Shown here: positions 9,591 to 16,950 of the stretch, piece by piece | Layout of the letters: the number at the start of each line of letters is the position of its first letter | How positions within the stretch are numbered: position 1 is the first letter of the stretch | Origin: Allopusillimonas sp008369125 | GTDB lineage: Bacteria > Pseudomonadota > Gammaproteobacteria > Burkholderiales > Burkholderiaceae_B | Reading direction: 5' to 3' | NCBI RefSeq assembly: GCF_008369125.1 | Contig: NZ_VOAY01000002.1 | Coordinates: 124,001 to 188,000, forward strand | Length of the DNA stretch: 64,000 nucleotides | Made by a program: the position numbers and the translations under genes | Notes under the pieces: model-generated | Seen by the model: only the letters and a program-made list of their open reading frames with translations | Databases searched by the model: none | Told to the model about the DNA's origin: nothing

Positions 9591-11312
9591 TTAATTGCGC
9601 AACGCTTTCGTAGCGTCTGTGTCAACAGTCCACTCGTTAGCCACGCTATTTATGACAACACCATAATCTTTTTCGGCGCGCTCAGGTGAGACAACGCCGA
9701 GGCGCACATCTGAAAGCACCTTTTCCACAGGACGCTTGAGCGGATCACCGTAGCCGCCGCCACTAGGCATCTCATGCACGAACAAGTCATTTTTTCCGAC
9801 GGACACTGGCTCTCGCAACATTACTGGCAATGTTTGGCTACTACCGTCGGCACGTACAATCAAGTTGGACGATGGTGAACCTTCATATCCACCAAACAAC
9901 CCGTGAGGACGATGCTTGCGTTTATCTGATCGAATGTTTAGCTTCGCGCTATCCGACAATATTCTGTACGTCCGGCGAATTGCCATGCCACCTCGATGCT
10001 CCCCCGCGCCGGCACTGTCCGTAACAAAGCCGTACTCCTCAATTCGAATGGGAAAGGACTGTTCAATCATTTCTACCGGTACGTTGGATTGATTGGCACC
10101 CACGTGGGCAACCCCTTCCTGCCCATCATTGTGAGCAGATCCTCCGTTTGTTCCCATCACTGTTTCACAAAATATGAGCGCTTGCCCGTTCTCAAACATC
10201 GAAATCGTCGGGAGAGTTGACCCGCCTGAGCTATCTGCGGCAACCCTATCGGGCAAGGCTTGAGCTAAAGCACCAAACAAGCAATCAATCTGTCGATACC
10301 CAGTAATCCCTCGCGCACCGCACGCTCCAGGCAATACAGGGTTTACAACCGTCCCTGCGGGTGCTGTGACTGTTATGGCTCGAGTGTAGCCACTACAGTT
10401 AGGAATATCAGAGTTCATGACCGAACGAACAGCGGCGTACGCGCATGCTTTGGTAAACGGGAAAGTAGAATTTATGCCACCATCAACCTGTTTAGACGAA
10501 CCCGTCCAATCGATATTTATTCGGTTACCTGAAATAGTGATTTTCGCTTGCAGTTTTACCGGTTGAGGGTTGTCACCGATGCCATCCAAATAATCCGTAA
10601 ATTGGTAAACTCCATCGGGCATTTCCTCAATCTCCGCCTCGACCAACGCTTGAGCATAGTTATGCAAATCCTCGAAAGCATGTTCGAGTGTGGCCACACC
10701 ATAGCGCTCGAACAGCTCCTTAAATGTCGCGTCTGCAGTATGACAAGCGGCAACTTGTGCTTCCAGGTCGCCCATTACCAAATTAGGCGTTCGAACGTTG
10801 AGCTTGATAATATCGCACAACGTTTCATTTCGTTTTCCTTGGGCATAAAACTTCAAGATCGGAAGACGCAAACCCTCTTGCCATATTTCTGTTGCCCCCA
10901 GAGCGTTTGAGCCGGCAACAATTCCGCCGACGTCGGAATGGTGAGCAAGGGTAGCCGCCCACCCCAACAAATCATTGTTAAAGAAAACTGGCTTAACAAC
11001 GTAGATATCTGGAAGGTGCTGCCCAGCGGCTACATACGGGTCATTCATCAGAAACACATCGCCATCGGCCAAGTCTTTCGATTCTTTTTCAATAAGCAAA
11101 GCCAACGCATCTTCAAAGGCACCCATATGCATAGGGGTGCATAATCCTTGCGCAAGTGTGCGCCCGTGCTTATCGCACACAGCCGTAGAGAAGTCGAGGC
11201 TGTCTCGCACGATATTTGAGTACCCCGTACGAATAATTGTTAAGGTGAGTTCCTCGGCAATCATCTCCAGTGCATTGCGAATGATCTCCAGCTGAAACTT
11301 ATCAGTATGCAT
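9591..11312 (-). CDS. Hydantoinase B/oxoprolinase family protein
   Basis: A protein of about 573 residues of the hydantoinase B/oxoprolinase beta family (VRDSLDFSTAVCDKHGRTLA, LMNDPYVAAGQHLPD, SGGGYGDPLKRP). An in-frame TTG at 11327 overlaps the hyuA stop, but the ATG at 11312 has TGAGGT in front and is the better start. With HyuA it would form an ATP-dependent enzyme opening a five-membered lactam or imide ring such as 5-oxoproline, hydantoin or N-methylhydantoin. The usual family length is 550-600, so the gene looks intact. Confidence 0.9.
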   Translation of the reverse strand: MHTDKFQLEIIRNALEMIAEELTLTIIRTGYSNIVRDSLDFSTAVCDKHGRTLAQGLCTPMHMGAFEDALALLIEKESKDLADGDVFLMNDPYVAAGQHLPDIYVVKPVFFNNDLLGWAATLAHHSDVGGIVAGSNALGATEIWQEGLRLPILKFYAQGKRNETLCDIIKLNVRTPNLVMGDLEAQVAACHTADATFKELFERYGVATLEHAFEDLHNYAQALVEAEIEEMPDGVYQFTDYLDGIGDNPQPVKLQAKITISGNRINIDWTGSSKQVDGGINSTFPFTKACAYAAVRSVMNSDIPNCSGYTRAITVTAPAGTVVNPVLPGACGARGITGYRQIDCLFGALAQALPDRVAADSSGGSTLPTISMFENGQALIFCETVMGTNGGSAHNDGQEGVAHVGANQSNVPVEMIEQSFPIRIEEYGFVTDSAGAGEHRGGMAIRRTYRILSDSAKLNIRSDKRKHRPHGLFGGYEGSPSSNLIVRADGSSQTLPVMLREPVSVGKNDLFVHEMPSGGGYGDPLKRPVEKVLSDVRLGVVSPERAEKDYGVVINSVANEWTVDTDATKALRN

Positions 11313-11323
11313 CTGTACGTACC

Positions 11324-13402
11324 TCAATCTCGAAAATCAATAACAATGTTGCGCATTTCGTCCAATCTTACGTAAGCATCTGGCGGAACAATTGTGGTTC
11401 CTTCGTACTCTTCAATGATCAGGGGGCCCTTAACGGGTTGTTGACGAACGAATGATCGATTGACCACGTTTACATCGTCGTGTTGACCATCGCCAAAGTA
11501 AACATTCCGCTGAGCGATAACGCGCGGTTCTTCGTCTTTCATGAGCAACGTTTTTGGAGGTTCATACGTTGAATCCGTAACAATCATGCGAAGAGCGACA
11601 ATCTCGATCACAGAGTTTTTGTCGGGCGCATGGCTGTAGCGAATTTCGTACTCTTCAATGAAACGCTTCGTAATATCATCAATTCGATCGGGCGAGAACT
11701 GATCACTTCCCAAGTCTATGGTGAGATCAAAAGCTTGCCCCTTTAATCGCAAATCCAGTTGCTTAACGGTGGTTGCTTGGTAATGCTCACACTTCAACAA
11801 ACGTGAGCCTTTTTGGCTCAATTCGTCATAAAGCCGTGCAACAGCTTGTTCTGAAGCACCGTACAAAGGAACCAGATGCGCTGCAGCGATTGTGACCTTA
11901 CGCTCGGCAACAGCCAAACCGACTGCGCTAAATACTCCTGCACATATAGGGACAATGACGCGCTTTATTCCTAAACTGCGAGCAATACCCACGCCATGGA
12001 TGCCTCCATTACCACCAAAAGCAATCATCGTAAAATCCCGAGGGTCGCGCCCGCGATATGTCGTGACCGCTTTGATTGCTTTAACCATGGTTTCATTTGC
12101 TAGTGTATGAATTCCAAAGGCAATCTCTTGAGTAGTCATTTTTTGACTAAATTTAGTGGACAGCCGCTGACCTAATACACTTTCCGATAGCTTGGCATCT
12201 ATTTCGATTGCACCTCCCGCCAAAGCAATTGGACTCAAATAGCCAAGCAACACGTTTGCGTCAGTAACAGTAACGTACTCATCTTGATTACCGTAGCAAG
12301 CAGGCCCCGGAAAGGCTCCAGCACTTTGAGGTCCAATGCGCAACGCATTTGCTTTATCTAAAGAAACAATAGAGCCACCGCCTGCACCTACTTCAGCAAT
12401 ATTAATGACAGGTAATCCCAGCGCATATCCTCCCCCACCGGCGATCGTACCTGGAGAGCTCATTGTTGACCCTATCTCATAGTCGTCGGAGTAGGTCAGC
12501 CGGCCTTGTTCGATCATCGACGCTTTGGCTGTAGTACCCCCCATGTCAAAGGTAATAACATTATTTTCACAGATCTTTTTTGCAACATACTGAGCGGCAA
12601 TCACCCCTGCAGCAGGACCACATTCAACAATCTGAGCGGGAATTTCTTTGACAGTCGCAGAGTGCAGCTGGCCACCAGAGGACTGCATTACATAGACGGG
12701 GGCATAAGTCCCACGCTCTTGCAACTCATGATCTAACCTATCCAGATAGCCCTTCACCGGGGGACCAACATAGGCGTTAATTACTGTGGTGGAGGTACGC
12801 TCGTACTCTCGAATCTGTGGAAGTACCTCAACTGACAGCGTCACGAAAACGTCCGGGAGTAGTTCCCTCAAGATCGCCCCAACCATGCGTTCGTGTGCGT
12901 CATTCACGTAGGAGTGAAGAAAACACACGGCCACAGCCTCCACTTCCATGTCTTTGAGTTGCCGCGCAAGCTCGACCACCTCATTCTTATCTAATTCCTG
13001 GATGACGTTACCGGCAGCACCGATACGCTCAGTAACTTCAAAGCGTAGATCTCGAGGGCACAAAGGAAGAGGTTTAACATAAAGTGGCTCATAAAGCCGT
13101 GGCACACGGATCCGTCTTAGTTCAAGCACATCTTTGAAACCGGACGTTGTAATTAAAGCTGTTTTGGCCCCCTTACCTTCAAGGATGGCATTCGTCGCGA
13201 CCGTACAGCCATGAAGCACTTCTTTAAGCGACTCAATTTTGTAGTTTTGCGCTGATGCCAATATCATGATGCCATTGATGACGCCCCTTCCATAGTTGTC
13301 CGCCTGCGACGCTACCTTTGCAGTGTGAAGTACACAATCGTCGTCTACGTGAGCAATATCAGTAAACGTCCCGCCAACGTCTGAAGCTACGCTCCAACTC
13401 AT
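11324..13402 (-). CDS. Hydantoinase/oxoprolinase family protein, A subunit
   Basis: A 692-residue protein with the ASKHA-fold motif near the N-terminus (SDVGGTFTDI) and the family signatures NAILEGKGAKTALITT, ITFDMGGTTAKAS and FGGNGGIHGVGIARSLGI. It supplies the ATP-binding half of the hydantoinase/oxoprolinase complex. It is the first gene of the minus-strand operon hyuA-hyuB-dctP-dctQ-dctM-FAD dehydrogenase and has a GGGGGA ribosome binding site. The operon logic is uptake, ATP-driven ring opening, then oxidation of the released amino acid. The exact ring substrate is not determined by the sequence. Confidence 0.9.
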   Translation of the reverse strand: MSWSVASDVGGTFTDIAHVDDDCVLHTAKVASQADNYGRGVINGIMILASAQNYKIESLKEVLHGCTVATNAILEGKGAKTALITTSGFKDVLELRRIRVPRLYEPLYVKPLPLCPRDLRFEVTERIGAAGNVIQELDKNEVVELARQLKDMEVEAVAVCFLHSYVNDAHERMVGAILRELLPDVFVTLSVEVLPQIREYERTSTTVINAYVGPPVKGYLDRLDHELQERGTYAPVYVMQSSGGQLHSATVKEIPAQIVECGPAAGVIAAQYVAKKICENNVITFDMGGTTAKASMIEQGRLTYSDDYEIGSTMSSPGTIAGGGGYALGLPVINIAEVGAGGGSIVSLDKANALRIGPQSAGAFPGPACYGNQDEYVTVTDANVLLGYLSPIALAGGAIEIDAKLSESVLGQRLSTKFSQKMTTQEIAFGIHTLANETMVKAIKAVTTYRGRDPRDFTMIAFGGNGGIHGVGIARSLGIKRVIVPICAGVFSAVGLAVAERKVTIAAAHLVPLYGASEQAVARLYDELSQKGSRLLKCEHYQATTVKQLDLRLKGQAFDLTIDLGSDQFSPDRIDDITKRFIEEYEIRYSHAPDKNSVIEIVALRMIVTDSTYEPPKTLLMKDEEPRVIAQRNVYFGDGQHDDVNVVNRSFVRQQPVKGPLIIEEYEGTTIVPPDAYVRLDEMRNIVIDFRD

Positions 13403-13991
13403 TTAAATATCCCCCGTTAAGATTTAAATTTATTTTAGGAGACAAGAAGTATAAATTCTAATGAATTATTTACATGTGTTTTCATAAATTATTTTTATCA
13501 AATATTCTGCGTAGGTGCATCTATTAAATAGTGGGCTGCAGCATATCCCCTCTGTCAATACATCTAGAACCGTGTATCTGTACCCTCGCGATAGCTAGAC
13601 ATCATCACAAGAAATGAAAAGAACTTGTTTGGAGCCTGAAAGCTTGAGGTCTCGTCAGACGATTACGATCGGTTGAGATAGAGGGCTTGCTTTGGACGTG
13701 CGGTGCGCTTCAACACACATAACTTGCACTTGGTGAGTGATAGTCTTTGCTGCACAGGCAGCTACGGGCTGAGGATCTGACATGAGATCGCAAACTTTAA
13801 GTGGATGACGAGTCACGTACCCATCTCTTGACAATTATTTCCTCTTACGCCGTATCATTAAATGCCACAATAGTTCAATCTGAGTACTTACCTAATAGAA
13901 CGCAGCTCAGTACTCATTAGACAAGCAATGTTTTTAAATTACATATAAACTTACAACTCCTCAACAATGCATCCATCAATTCAAGAACCCC
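13403..13991. other. Intergenic region between the hydantoinase operon and the XRE gene
   Basis: This divergent gap of about 590 bases must hold the promoters of the hydantoinase operon and the XRE gene. No coding frame with family resemblance was found. The half nearest hyuA is very A+T-rich. The half nearest the XRE gene carries an inverted AGTACT repeat that is listed separately. Confidence 0.5.
13881..13916. promoter_or_regulatory. Inverted repeat TGAGTACT/AGTACTCA, candidate XRE operator
   Basis: TGAGTACT at 13881-13888 is mirrored exactly by AGTACTCA at 13909-13916, about 75 bases before the start of the XRE gene. The same AGTACT core recurs as a second inverted pair at 14504-14544, so both are candidate binding sites of the XRE protein encoded between them. 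The repeats are seen directly; binding is inferred. Confidence 0.5.
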
Positions 13992-14354
13992 ATGACGCCG
14001 AGCCCTACAAGCAGCATTGGCGAACGCTTACTGGCCGCACGTAAGAAGCGCGGCCTATCCCAAGAAGCACTGGCCAACCTCCTCGAGCCCCCTATAAGCC
14101 AAAGCGCTATCGCCCATATTGAAAACGGTCGCAATGAGTCCTCGCGTCACATCGTTTGGATTGCTGCAGCCCTTCACATCCGCGCTGAGTGGCTTGTCAC
14201 GGGTAAGGGTGAGATGTTTGAAATGGAATGGCCATGGCCGGAAACCTCTAGGTATACATTGGAGGAATTGCCGGCCCCCGTTTTGGAGGATATCGGTGAC
14301 TACATAAAGATGAAGATTGGCCAACAAGCCAAACACACCAAAGATCACGATTAA
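13992..14354 (+). CDS. XRE-family helix-turn-helix regulator
   Basis: A 120-residue protein whose N-terminal half is a classic phage-repressor HTH (IGERLLAARKKRGLSQEALA, then QSAIAHIENGR) with a short tail including WPWPETSRYTLEELPAPVLE. The body resembles cI/C2-like repressors that lack a large protease domain. It sits between two AGTACT inverted pairs and is followed by a strong terminator, so it is probably autoregulated and may control the downstream alpA-like gene. The shine sequence before the ATG is weak. It probably belongs to an integrated mobile element. Confidence 0.8.
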   Translation: MTPSPTSSIGERLLAARKKRGLSQEALANLLEPPISQSAIAHIENGRNESSRHIVWIAAALHIRAEWLVTGKGEMFEMEWPWPETSRYTLEELPAPVLEDIGDYIKMKIGQQAKHTKDHD

Positions 14355-14430
14355 GCATCAACCAGCCAATCTGTTGGATTAAGTCCTCAGCTATCACCCA
14401 AGATACAAAAACAAACAATAAAAAATACCC

Positions 14431-14472
14431 GAAGCGCCCTGCGTTCCACTGCGAACCAGGGCGCTTCATTTT
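14431..14472 (+). terminator. Rho-independent terminator after the XRE gene
   Basis: A perfect 11-base inverted repeat, GAAGCGCCCTG and CAGGGCGCTTC, encloses a 15-base loop and is followed by ATTTTG. It lies about 75 bases downstream of the XRE stop and would insulate that gene from the alpA-like unit. Confidence 0.8.
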
Positions 14473-14503
14473 GTGTCAGCCCAAGGCGAATTTTTTGTAT
14501 TTC

Positions 14504-14580
14504 TAAGTACTTTACACTTCTATATGGCGATTTATTAGTACTTATGTGTTGACTCAAATTGGTAGTTACGTAATGATTAT
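14504..14580 (+). promoter_or_regulatory. AGTACT repeat pair and candidate promoter of the alpA-like transcript
   Basis: TAAGTACT at 14504-14511 and AGTACTTA at 14537-14544 form a second inverted pair with the same core as the one in front of the XRE gene. Directly after it comes TTGACT (14549-14554), a good -35 candidate, with A+T-rich -10-like sequence around 14571-14580. The arrangement suggests that a regulator bound to the repeats controls the transcript running into the alpA-like gene about 480 bases downstream. The -10 box is not unambiguous. Confidence 0.45.
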
Positions 14581-14589
14581 AACAAGCTC

Positions 14590-15040
14590 GCTCTTTAACA
14601 ACACAACACCGATAAATACCGCGCCCTGCCCTGTAACGGGCGGTGCGAGTGCGCGGCTACCCGTGTCGCCAGCATCATGCGGGGCAACAAGCACCTGGGT
14701 AGGAGTAAAGCAGGTGAAAAATCGTTTCTCTCTTGGGCTGGTAGCGACTGGCATTAACCGAGGGAAGTAGATGACGATCCGTGACAACGGACGCCGATGC
14801 TGCCAAAAGGCAGACCACATTCGATAGATGGCGCGTAATCCATCGATGACAGCGGGAAAGATCGCAGTTTTCAGCACCCCGACGAACCACGATAGTGGAT
14901 CAGCGACGGGCTCTACCGAAAATGATCAAAGCAACTGGTTCCCATCGCGGCATCTTGGCGAATCAGCCACGAAGGCGCTGACCGCGCCTGCTTTGGAAAG
15001 CATCTTGGGGCATACGGCCCCGGGGTGCTTCCCAAGGTTT
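14590..15040 (+). ncRNA. Long structured leader upstream of the alpA-like gene (candidate RNA element)
   Basis: About 450 bases without a credible ORF hold a series of short exact hairpins: CCGCGC (14619-14624) with GCGCGG (14651-14656); CACCTG (14692-14697) with CAGGTG (14711-14716); TCCGT-GACA-ACGGA (14778-14791), which has a GNRA loop; TGCC-AAAA-GGCA (14801-14812); and GATGG (14827-14831) with CCATC (14840-14844). A long-range pair, AGCACCCC (14873-14880) with GGGGTGCT (15022-15029), closes a domain just before the ribosome binding site. I do not recognise a named RNA family. Structure is inferred by eye, not computed. Confidence 0.4.
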
Positions 15041-15053
15041 TATGGAGGAAACC

Positions 15054-15305
15054 ATGCAGCAACAGTCCCAGCAACAGCCTTCTGAGCACTCAGCAGGCAG
15101 AAACAAAGTCTCGCAGCCATCCGACCAAGCGCTTCTTTACCGTATACATACAGCCGAGGCCAAGCTCGGGGTTTCCAGGTCCACGATCTATCGACTCGTG
15201 AACGAAGGCCAATTGGTACTAATCAAGATCGGAAAACGATCCAGTGGGATCACTGCCGCAAGTGTGCATGCTCTTATCGAACGCAATAAGGCACTCGCCT
15301 GCTGA
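15054..15305 (+). CDS. AlpA-like helix-turn-helix regulator
   Basis: An 83-residue protein of the AlpA/excisionase-like MerR-type HTH family, with AKLGVSRSTIYRLVNEGQLV as the DNA-binding core and a short helix ending the protein. The ATG at 15054 is preceded by a strong TGGAGGA site; an in-frame ATG at 15042 lies inside that site and is less likely. AlpA-type proteins commonly control integrase or conjugation genes of prophages and integrative elements. Here it is the last gene before a tRNA-3'-end-like sequence, which fits the end of an integrated element. No integrase is visible in the window. Confidence 0.75.
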   Translation: MQQQSQQQPSEHSAGRNKVSQPSDQALLYRIHTAEAKLGVSRSTIYRLVNEGQLVLIKIGKRSSGITAASVHALIERNKALAC

Positions 15306-15505
15306 TGCTGAGCCTTGCATCCTCGAACCTAACGCACTTATAAGTATCCTGGAGTCCAGCCACCTTGGTGCAAATCAGGTGCTGGGCCTCCAGCACAATA
15401 CTAGTCATTGCTTCTATACAACATTTATGTCGAGAGTCCCCCGGGGTGTACCCCTGCAACTAAAGAATTCCAGAACCCCTTGTAAATATTGGCGTTGCGG
15501 GCTTT

Positions 15506-15528
15506 GTTCGATTCCGGCCCCGGCACCA
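15506..15528 (+). other. tRNA 3'-end-like sequence, possible attachment-site remnant
   Basis: The bases GTTCGATTCCGGCCCC followed by GGCACCA resemble the T-loop, acceptor strand and CCA end of a tRNA gene, but nothing upstream can form the rest of a tRNA. The spacing from T-loop to CCA is one base shorter than canonical. A terminator follows directly, as it does after many tRNA genes. This is what remains at the far end of an element that integrated into a tRNA 3' end. The intact tRNA and integrase would have to lie to the left of the window. Confidence 0.4.
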
Positions 15529-15534
15529 ATTCCG

Positions 15535-15572
15535 AAAGGCCGTCTTTGTTTACTCAGAGGCGGCCTTTTTTA
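15535..15572 (+). terminator. Rho-independent terminator
   Basis: AAAGGCCGTCT pairs with AGGCGGCCTTT (one G-U pair), and the stem is followed by a run of T. It immediately follows the tRNA-end-like sequence and may be the original terminator of the invaded tRNA gene. Confidence 0.75.
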
Positions 15573-15655
15573 TTTGTGCCACAACCTGTGGCACTGTTCC
15601 CGGCGGAACTGATTCGGTAACCCCCCCATTTTTTAGTGGTGACGGATTCAACCGG

Positions 15656-15790
15656 TCAGTGCAACACTACATTAAACACTTGGGCCGGGGTTTTAAACCC
15701 CAGAGTTTTTCTCGGCCAGGTATTTAATTTTGCCGCAATGCCGTCCAACTGCTCTTGGGAATACATCGTCAGCTGTTCAACGTCAAGCCG
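15656..15790 (-). pseudogene. IS30-family transposase, C-terminal remnant
   Basis: Read on the minus strand, about 45 codons end at a TGA (15656-15658) and spell the typical IS30-family C-terminus: YSQEQLDGIAAKLN, then RKTLGFKTPAQVFN. The catalytic DDE region and the start are missing, so only the 3' end of the transposase gene survives. It abuts an endonuclease fragment and lies right after the putative attachment site. Confidence 0.7.
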
Positions 15791-15799
15791 GCATATGGA

Positions 15800-16051
15800 C
15801 ACCCAAAGATTTTCCGGTCGTTTTTTATTTTCTGGTGAAAGTGGAAAAGCCTATGGCCACCATGACGACTGGGTAGATGGCGTTTTTGAGTACACGGGTG
15901 AAGGGCAAAACGGCCCCATGGCATTTACCGGTGGCAACAAAGCTATTCGGAACCATCGGAAAAATGGTAACGACTTACTGCTTTTTAAAGATTTTGGGTA
16001 AGCAAAAGGGTTCGCTACGAAGGAATATTTGAATGTGCTTCCTGGCACGAC
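15800..16051 (+). pseudogene. SRA-like/HNH (ScoMcrA-type) endonuclease fragment, frameshifted
   Basis: The plus strand encodes FSGESGKAYGHHDDWVDGVF, then FTGGNKAIRNHRKNGNDLLL. After a one-base frameshift near 16000 it continues with RYEGIFECASWHDE. This is the DNA-modification-reading domain found in ScoMcrA-like modification-dependent HNH endonucleases. The N-terminus and the nuclease domain are absent and the frame is broken, so it is a dead remnant of a restriction gene. Confidence 0.6.
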
Positions 16052-16210
16052 GAAGTCATGGCCGAGGCAATGGCTTGGCAGAGTCGCCCATTGGAAGGGA
16101 TGTATCCGGTCGTGTTCTTCAATGCGCTGCGGGTCAAGATCCGCAGCGACGGCGTGGTCAGCAACAAGGCCGTATACCTGGCTCTCGGTATCGCCGCAGA
16201 TGCAGTCCCA
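16052..16210 (+). pseudogene. IS256-family transposase internal fragment
   Basis: About 50 codons read VMAEAMAWQSRPLEGMYPVV, then FNALRVKIRSDG and NKAVYLALGI, the central part of an IS256-type transposase around its second catalytic region. Both ends are missing and the fragment joins the endonuclease relic on its left without spacer. No terminal repeats are visible. Confidence 0.7.
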
Positions 16211-16281
16211 GGCTCAAGTGCGCGTTTAAGCCGCTATGTGGACGGAGCGATGGGTGAACGACGAAAATGGCCAACCGCTCC

Positions 16282-16560
16282 CTAACGCTTGAGATCGCGA
16301 TACAAATTTTCGTGAGGACCAATTGCTTCAAGGTAGACCAGGCGTACGCTGTCGTCTCTCGTGTAGCCCAGCAGATATAGCTGCCCATGGCTTCGGAACT
16401 TGTGCACCCATAACGCCGCCAGATCACCCTTCTTTCTTTCGCCAATATCCGGCTTCTCAGCCACCTTGCCAATGGCAGCGTCCACATCCTTCACAAGCGT
16501 GTCGTGAAGCTTTTTGTAGACTCGCGTAAAACGCCGGGTCTGCAAAACCTTCCAACTCAT
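16282..16560 (-). CDS. RelE/ParE-family toxin
   Basis: A 92-residue RelE/ParE-superfamily toxin, with TRRFTRVYKKLHDTLVKDVD in the N-terminal helices and a C-terminal beta-strand core ending YLLGYTRDDSVRLVYLEAIG then HENLYRDLKR. Members cut mRNA on the ribosome or poison gyrase; which of these applies cannot be decided here. Its ATG overlaps the antitoxin stop by four bases, the usual antitoxin-first layout. The gene looks complete. Confidence 0.85.
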   Translation of the reverse strand: MSWKVLQTRRFTRVYKKLHDTLVKDVDAAIGKVAEKPDIGERKKGDLAALWVHKFRSHGQLYLLGYTRDDSVRLVYLEAIGPHENLYRDLKR

Positions 16561-16790
16561 GTTCCTTCACGCTCGCGTGGTACGAACGGCGTACTGTCTT
16601 CCCGCGGCTCCGCCATACTCATCAAACTTTCTGCGATGAAAGAGGCAGGAAGATCAGGATTATCAAGCGCAGCGCGCCCTACCTTTGCCCAGAACTCCAC
16701 CTGCCCCTGGACAGTGCGAAACTCGGCCTTGGCAGCAACTCTTGCTGAAGCAATGAGATCTTCATCGATACGTACGGATACGGTGCTCAT
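16557..16790 (-). CDS. ParD-like antitoxin
   Basis: A 77-residue protein starting MSTVSVRIDEDLIASARVAA and containing VQGQVEFWAKVGRAALDNPD, the signature of ParD-like antitoxins. The N-terminal half is a probable ribbon-helix-helix DNA-binding segment and the tail would wrap the toxin. It is the first gene of the pair and is probably autoregulated: a short palindrome centred on ACAATTGT lies at 16823-16830, about 35 bases before its start. Confidence 0.85.
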   Translation of the reverse strand: MSTVSVRIDEDLIASARVAAKAEFRTVQGQVEFWAKVGRAALDNPDLPASFIAESLMSMAEPREDSTPFVPREREGT

Positions 16791-16798
16791 AACGGTCT

Positions 16799-16950
16799 TT
16801 ATATAATCCGAATGAATTTACCACAATTGTAGTCAATGAGATTACCAACCGCAAGCACAACCAGTGCCCAGCCGTAATAGGTGGCTGCGGCGCCCAGCCC
16901 GACGGCGTTGGTCAGCACGCCAGCGAGCATGGCGGGGATGCTGTAGGCCA
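16799..16950 (-). pseudogene. C-terminal fragment of a membrane transporter (probably MFS)
   Basis: In a frame different from the overlapping oxidoreductase tail, the minus strand encodes PAMLAGVLTNAVGLGAAATY, then YGWALVVLAVGNLI, a pair of membrane helices of the kind seen at the end of permeases. There is no start and the last residues look non-native. It appears to be the 3' stump of a transporter gene fused to the end of the oxidoreductase gene by a deletion. Confidence 0.4.

Noticed and set aside
14828..15085. 85-codon frame overlapping the alpA-like gene start
   Set aside because: Unusual residue composition, no start signal, and it runs through the candidate RNA leader; the RNA explanation is better.
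15481..15530. A complete tRNA gene ending at 15528
   Set aside because: The T-stem 5' strand, anticodon arm and acceptor 5' strand cannot be found upstream, so only a 3'-end-like piece is reported.
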